Origin: Bacillota bacterium | GTDB lineage: Bacteria > Bacillota > Sulfobacillia > Sulfobacillales > Sulfobacillaceae | Length of the DNA: 64,000 nt | Direction: 5' to 3' | Assembly: GCA_023511625.1 (NCBI GenBank) | Contig: JAIMBD010000010.1 | Coordinates: 30,599-94,598, forward strand | Shown here: positions 60,314 through 64,000 of the stretch, piece by piece | Layout: the number at the start of each line of letters is the position of its first letter | Numbering within the stretch: position 1 is the first letter of the stretch | The notes under the pieces: model-generated | The model's input: the letters and a program-made list of their open reading frames with translations, nothing else | Databases searched by the model: none | Told to the model about the DNA's origin: nothing | Made by a program: the position numbers and the translations under genes

Positions 60314-62313
60314 CCGGCGGGCCAGTGCACCGCTAGCGTGCGGTAAGCCTCGACGAGCCGGTGGGCCACGGCGCCGAGGGCAGGCGTCTGGTCGGGCTCG
60401 TGCGGCCAGTCGGTCGGGGCCAACGGTGGGGTTGGCGGTGGCCCGGAAGGCGCAGTCAGGGCCTGCACCAGCTGGGCCAACGCCTGGGCATAGTCCTGGG
60501 CGAAAGTCAAAAATGCCGGGTCGGGGGGAACTTTCTGTCCTTCGAGGCTCATGAGCGACTCGCTTAAGCGGTGCACCGCCTCCACCCAGATGGGCGCTAC
60601 CTTGACCCACGGGCTCTGCGGCGGCTCGGTGAGGGCCGCCGCGACTTGGGCCGCCAATTCCGTGCGCCGAATGCGCGTCGCTCGCCGGTGCGGCGCCACG
60701 GGACGGCCCTGGAGCCAGGCCTCGAGGTACTGCCGTTCGGCCTCGATCACCTGCGCGAAGGCCGTGGGGAGAGAGGTCTGCTGCCAGGTGGGGAAGAGGG
60801 CCCAGACGGCGAGCGCAAGCCCACTGCCGACGGCCGTGGCCTCCAGGCGCTCTCCCATGGCCACGAGGGGGGCCACGCCTTCGAAGGCGCTGAGCAACAG
60901 GATGATGGCGGCGGACAACGCCACCGAAAACAGGGCGTAGTTGTAGGGCAAGGTGCCGTAGGCCGCCCAGGCGGCGATGCCCAAGGCCGCTAAATCGACC
61001 CAGGAGGGGTGCGGCCCCCACAGCAGCCAGGCACTGCCCAAGGCGACACCGGCGGCAGTGCCGAGGGCGCGGGCGACGCCCCGACCGACGGTGGAGTAAA
61101 AGTCGGGCCGGAGCACCACCGCAGCCGTCAAGGCTACCCAGTAACCGCGCGGCCAGTGCCCGACTGCAGCCACGAGTTCGGCCAGGGCCAAGGTCACGGC
61201 CACCCGGACGGCGTGCCGCCTGGCCGGGGGCGGGGGCAGGCGCAACCACTCCCCAAGGGTCGGGCGCCGGGGGGACGCCGCAGCCGGCGGAGTCTCGTCG
61301 TCTGCTGCAGGGACCGTGCCTTCGAGGATGGTGGCGAGGTGGGAGAGCGTGTGGTCGAGGGCCTCGGCCGACGCCGGCGGCAAGACGGCCAGCACGGCCG
61401 CCCGGTCAGCCTCGAAGGCCGCCCGCGCAGCGGGGGCCCAGTGGGGCGCCGCCGGCAGGCGGCTTTCGGCTAGGGCCCGACCGAGGCGAGCGAGAAGGCG
61501 GGTCAGCGGCCCAGTCCAGGGGGCCGGCGGCGGGGCCGTCAGGTACAGGCTGACTACGGTGTTGCGCAGCTGTTCGATGTCGGCCAAGAGCTGCGACAGG
61601 CGCCGGCGCGCGGCCGGCGGTAGAGCCGGGTCGCTGACGCGGGTTTCGGCGACCACCAAGGCGCGCGCCACCGCGAGGTCGTGGGCGCGGTCGGGACGCC
61701 GGCACAAGGTCTCGAGCGCCCGCCAGGCGATGCGAAGACTGCGGCGGCCGGCTTGGGCCAGTTGGCGGCGGCCCCAGCCCCAAAGGAAGAGCCACTGCAG
61801 CGCGCCGCCGGCAAACACCGAAAGCATGGTGGGCCCTGCCTCCGACCGAGGGAGGCCGAGCCCGGCGAACACCACCAGGAGGTTGGTAGCGAGCGCCCCG
61901 ATCTGCGCAAATTCGGGGGAGAGATGGCCGATCCAGGCGGCGAGGCCTCCACTTACAGCCACGAGCACGATGGTGCCGAGGCCCTCCCGGCCTCCAAGGA
62001 CGCCCAGCCCAGCCGCCCACGCCGCCCACAGGGTGGCCCATCCGACCGTGCCAAGGCGGGTGTGCCAGGTGCCGTTGAGAGCGGCGAACCCTACCACCAG
62101 GGCGCCCACGGCCACCGTCACACCGAGCCGCGAAGCGTGGAACCCAAGCCCGAGGGCCAGCGGCAAGACCGTGGCCACAGCGGCCCGAAGTCCGGCGGCG
62201 ACGGCCAGGAGCTCGGGCGGATGGCTCACGAGGTCTTGCCCCAGGCGTCCCAATGCCTCCCGGAGCCACCGCGACGCCGACGAACCCGAACCGAGGGGCG
62301 AAGGCGCTTGCAC
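60310..62313 (-). CDS. FUSC-family integral membrane protein (aromatic acid exporter-like)
   Basis: 667 residues. GTG 62313 was taken for the GGGAGG 9 nt upstream; earlier in-frame starts lack a site. Two blocks of about five to six membrane helices are separated and followed by cytoplasmic helical regions: an N-terminal block (AAGLRAAVATVLPLALGLGF onwards) and a C-terminal block (GHWPRGYWVALTAAVVLRPD, the most conserved FUSC string, then ARALGTAAGVALGSAW). FUSC/YccS/AaeB-like proteins export aromatic carboxylates or affect envelope. The divergent gene is an FAD aromatic-type monooxygenase, so export of an aromatic acid is a reasonable guess. Confidence 0.83.
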   Translation of the reverse strand: MQAPSPLGSGSSASRWLREALGRLGQDLVSHPPELLAVAAGLRAAVATVLPLALGLGFHASRLGVTVAVGALVVGFAALNGTWHTRLGTVGWATLWAAWAAGLGVLGGREGLGTIVLVAVSGGLAAWIGHLSPEFAQIGALATNLLVVFAGLGLPRSEAGPTMLSVFAGGALQWLFLWGWGRRQLAQAGRRSLRIAWRALETLCRRPDRAHDLAVARALVVAETRVSDPALPPAARRRLSQLLADIEQLRNTVVSLYLTAPPPAPWTGPLTRLLARLGRALAESRLPAAPHWAPAARAAFEADRAAVLAVLPPASAEALDHTLSHLATILEGTVPAADDETPPAAASPRRPTLGEWLRLPPPPARRHAVRVAVTLALAELVAAVGHWPRGYWVALTAAVVLRPDFYSTVGRGVARALGTAAGVALGSAWLLWGPHPSWVDLAALGIAAWAAYGTLPYNYALFSVALSAAIILLLSAFEGVAPLVAMGERLEATAVGSGLALAVWALFPTWQQTSLPTAFAQVIEAERQYLEAWLQGRPVAPHRRATRIRRTELAAQVAAALTEPPQSPWVKVAPIWVEAVHRLSESLMSLEGQKVPPDPAFLTFAQDYAQALAQLVQALTAPSGPPPTPPLAPTDWPHEPDQTPALGAVAHRLVEAYRTLAVHWPAG

Positions 62314-62525
62314 CGGCCGTTCCTCCCTTTGAAGCCAAACCAGAGCGGAGATGTGCCCTTCCGCCAGGGGGCGGTGGGGCCCGGCGGTCAGGCCCATGAT
62401 ACGGCGCCGGGCGGGTGAAGTCACGCCGGTGAGCCGTTTTGTCCGCCAGGGCAGACCTTCGGCCGTCCCTTGCGTCAGGGGGCTCAAAGGGGCGGGGTGG
62501 GTTTTCTCTGCGCAGGCCCATGGTG

Positions 62526-62531
62526 TATGAT
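62526..62531 (+). promoter_or_regulatory. Possible -10 box for the FAD monooxygenase
   Basis: TATGAT in a GC-rich surrounding, 87 nt before the GTG start. The -35 region is poor (TTTTCT near 62502), which may mean activator dependence. Confidence 0.35.
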
Positions 62532-62617
62532 CACGGCAAATCGCGGGAGTTCACTTGAAAAACCCTAAAAATCGTGGCGTGAATCCCGCCCGTGCTCGCA
62601 GGAGAGGGGGCAGAACG

Positions 62618-63805
62618 GTGGACGGCGAGACGCGACCGGTGGTGGTGATCGGGGGCGGGATCGGGGGGCTTAGCGCCGCCTTGGCCTTGGCGCACGTGGG
62701 AGTCTCCTCGACCGTCCTCGAGCAGTCGCCTGCCTTCACCGAGATCGGGGCCGGGCTGCAACTGGCGCCCAACGCCATGCGCGTCCTCGATCGCTTGGGC
62801 CTGATGGAGGGCATCCGGCAGGTGGCCTGGTTTCCGCAGCGGCTGGTCTTGGGCGACGCCAAGACCGGGCAGGAGTTGTCGTGGATGGACCTCGGGGAGG
62901 CGTTTCGCCGCCACTACGGGCAGCCCTACGCCGTGATGCACCGCGCCGACCTGCTCGACTTGTTGGTCCAAGGCTGTCGGGCATCGGGGCGGGTGGAGCT
63001 TTTGCCCCAGAAGGCCGTGGTGAAGATTTCCCCCGACGCCGACGGAGTGACGGTGGTCTGCCAAGACGGCAGCTGGTTTCGCGCCCGCGGTGCCGTCGCC
63101 GCCGACGGGCTTTGGTCCAAGACCCGGCGGCGCTTTAGCGACGACGAGCCGGTGCGGGCGGAGTACGTGGCCTACCGCGGCACGGTGCCTATCGAGGCCA
63201 TCCGCGACCTTGCGCGCATGGACGACGTGGTGATGTGGATAAGCCCGGAGCTGCACTTTGTGCAGTATCCGGTGCGCCGCGGCGAGCTGTACAACCAGGT
63301 GGCGGTGTTTCGCAGCCACCGGTTTCGCCCCGATTCCGATGACTGGGGCACGCCGGAGGAGCTCGATGAAGCCTTTGCCGTGTGTTGTGAACCCATCCGG
63401 CGGGCCGTAGAGTTTATGCAACGGGGGCGACGCTGGCCGATGGTGGACCGGGTGCCGATTGCTCGCTGGACCGACGGCCGGGTGGCCCTGTTGGGCGACG
63501 CCGCCCACGCCATGCTGCAGTATATCGCCCAGGGGGCGTGCCAGGCCATTGAAGATGCGGCCGCCTTGGCGGAACAGGTGCAGCTTTCGGGGGGAGACCT
63601 GCAGAGCGCGTTCTTCGCCTATCAAGCGGCCCGCGTCGCCCGCGCCGCTGCCGTTCAGTCGGCCGCGCGCCAGTTCGGTCACGTCATCCACACCCAGGAC
63701 CCCACGGCCATCGCAGTGCGCGACTACTTTCTGCGCCGCCGGCGGCCGGACGACTTTTCGGCCACCGACTGGATTTACGCCCACGATCCGGCGCCGCACC
63801 TTTGA
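62618..63805 (+). CDS. FAD-dependent monooxygenase, salicylate/hydroxybenzoate hydroxylase-like
   Basis: 395 residues. GTG 62618 has AGGAGAGGGG upstream. The FAD fold is complete: VVVIGGGIGGLSAALALAHV, the internal AADGLWSKTRRRF (DG motif) and VALLGDAAHAMLQYIAQGA with QAIEDAAALAEQV (GD motif). Overall it resembles 3-hydroxybenzoate 6-hydroxylase, salicylate 1-hydroxylase and 6-hydroxynicotinate 3-monooxygenase. It would hydroxylate an aromatic or N-heteroaromatic acid using NAD(P)H and O2, implying aerobic growth. It is divergent from FUSC and not obviously part of the LysR-run operon 3 kb away. The substrate is not identified. Confidence 0.85.
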   Translation: MDGETRPVVVIGGGIGGLSAALALAHVGVSSTVLEQSPAFTEIGAGLQLAPNAMRVLDRLGLMEGIRQVAWFPQRLVLGDAKTGQELSWMDLGEAFRRHYGQPYAVMHRADLLDLLVQGCRASGRVELLPQKAVVKISPDADGVTVVCQDGSWFRARGAVAADGLWSKTRRRFSDDEPVRAEYVAYRGTVPIEAIRDLARMDDVVMWISPELHFVQYPVRRGELYNQVAVFRSHRFRPDSDDWGTPEELDEAFAVCCEPIRRAVEFMQRGRRWPMVDRVPIARWTDGRVALLGDAAHAMLQYIAQGACQAIEDAAALAEQVQLSGGDLQSAFFAYQAARVARAAAVQSAARQFGHVIHTQDPTAIAVRDYFLRRRRPDDFSATDWIYAHDPAPHL

Positions 63806-63832
63806 GGCGGTGCCGGATGGGGGGCACAGAAA

Positions 63833-63858
63833 ACCCGGCGGGCATGCGCCCGCCGGGT
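63833..63858. terminator. Bidirectional terminator between convergent genes
   Basis: ACCCGGCGGGC and GCCCGCCGGGT form a perfect 11-bp stem with an ATGC loop. Reading on the minus strand it is followed by TTTTCTGT, so it fits best as terminator of the minus-strand gene at the right edge. Confidence 0.8.
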
Positions 63859-63880
63859 GCCGGCTTCGAAGAGTGCGGGG

Positions 63881-64000
63881 TTAACGCTTGCGCACCGCCT
63901 CGCGGTAGGCGCGGGCAGGTTGGGCGAAGGGGACGGGGGCGACGGTGGCGCGGATCTCCATCTGGCGGTGCGGCTCCACCGACGGCTTGCGCGACCCGCC
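63881..64000 (-). CDS. C-terminal fragment of an unidentified protein (partial)
   Basis: Open at the right edge; 39 residues before the TAA. The tail ends with APVPFAQPARAYREAVRKR. Codon use fits the neighbours and a terminator follows, so it is probably a real gene. The family cannot be told from so little sequence. Confidence 0.5.
   Translation of the reverse strand, partial: GGSRKPSVEPHRQMEIRATVAPVPFAQPARAYREAVRKR

Overview
The window is a GC-rich bacterial chromosome segment, most likely from a high-GC, deep-branching Firmicutes (Bacillota) lineage. Support comes from the hemA-hemX-hemC-hemD-hemB gene order, CWB2-type cell-wall-binding repeats, a LiaS/LiaR-like two-component pair, a DUF881 protein, strong purine-rich Shine-Dalgarno sites with frequent GTG/TTG starts, and a TPP riboswitch ahead of thiC. 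The sequence alone does not fix a genus. Layout: 1-7.0 kb holds envelope and signalling genes (glycosyltransferase end, MFS transporter, polysaccharide deacetylase, CoxG-like and MocA-like pair, an alpha/beta hydrolase without its nucleophile, a two-component system, tatC). 7.0-12.1 kb is a central-carbon block: DUF881, icd, mdh, sucC, sucD. 12.3-22.2 kb is a surface-protein island on the minus strand (a CWB2/Ig-like protein; a 1284-residue Ig-like/beta-helix protein translationally coupled to a ribbon-helix-helix-like protein), followed on the plus strand by a decayed relative of the CWB2 protein. 22.5-23.3 kb holds two divergent XRE regulators around repeated operators. 23.4-28.3 kb is the haem operon, followed by selA and a MaoC gene, thiC under a TPP riboswitch, and a fused pabB-pabC gene. 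34.6-35.0 kb has three tRNA genes. 35.1-44.9 kb has MarR, a secreted protein, a MurE-like ligase with an altered DNPR motif, an OmpR-type two-component pair, DUF423, a branched-chain amino acid-type binding lipoprotein, a DUF309/2-hydroxyacid dehydrogenase ORF and fabI. 44.9-45.2 kb has three more tRNAs behind a clear promoter. 45.2-48.5 kb is loosely packed: a CapA-family gene, a truncated TnpB and long gaps, followed by thrS. The most unusual part is 50.4-59.7 kb. A LysR regulator is divergent from a colinear run of two M24-fold proteins with degenerate metal ligands, an ornithine-cyclodeaminase-family protein, two complete LeuC/LeuD-like hydro-lyase pairs arranged small-large-large-small, and a cyclase-family hydrolase. 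The first pair keeps the three Fe-S cysteines; the second has lost all of them. A perfect 13-bp T-N11-A dyad lies just upstream of a promoter in the divergent gap. This looks like an uncharacterised inducible catabolic pathway, probably for a nitrogen-containing acid; the substrate cannot be read from the sequence. A PilZ protein, a FUSC-type membrane protein and an FAD monooxygenase follow.
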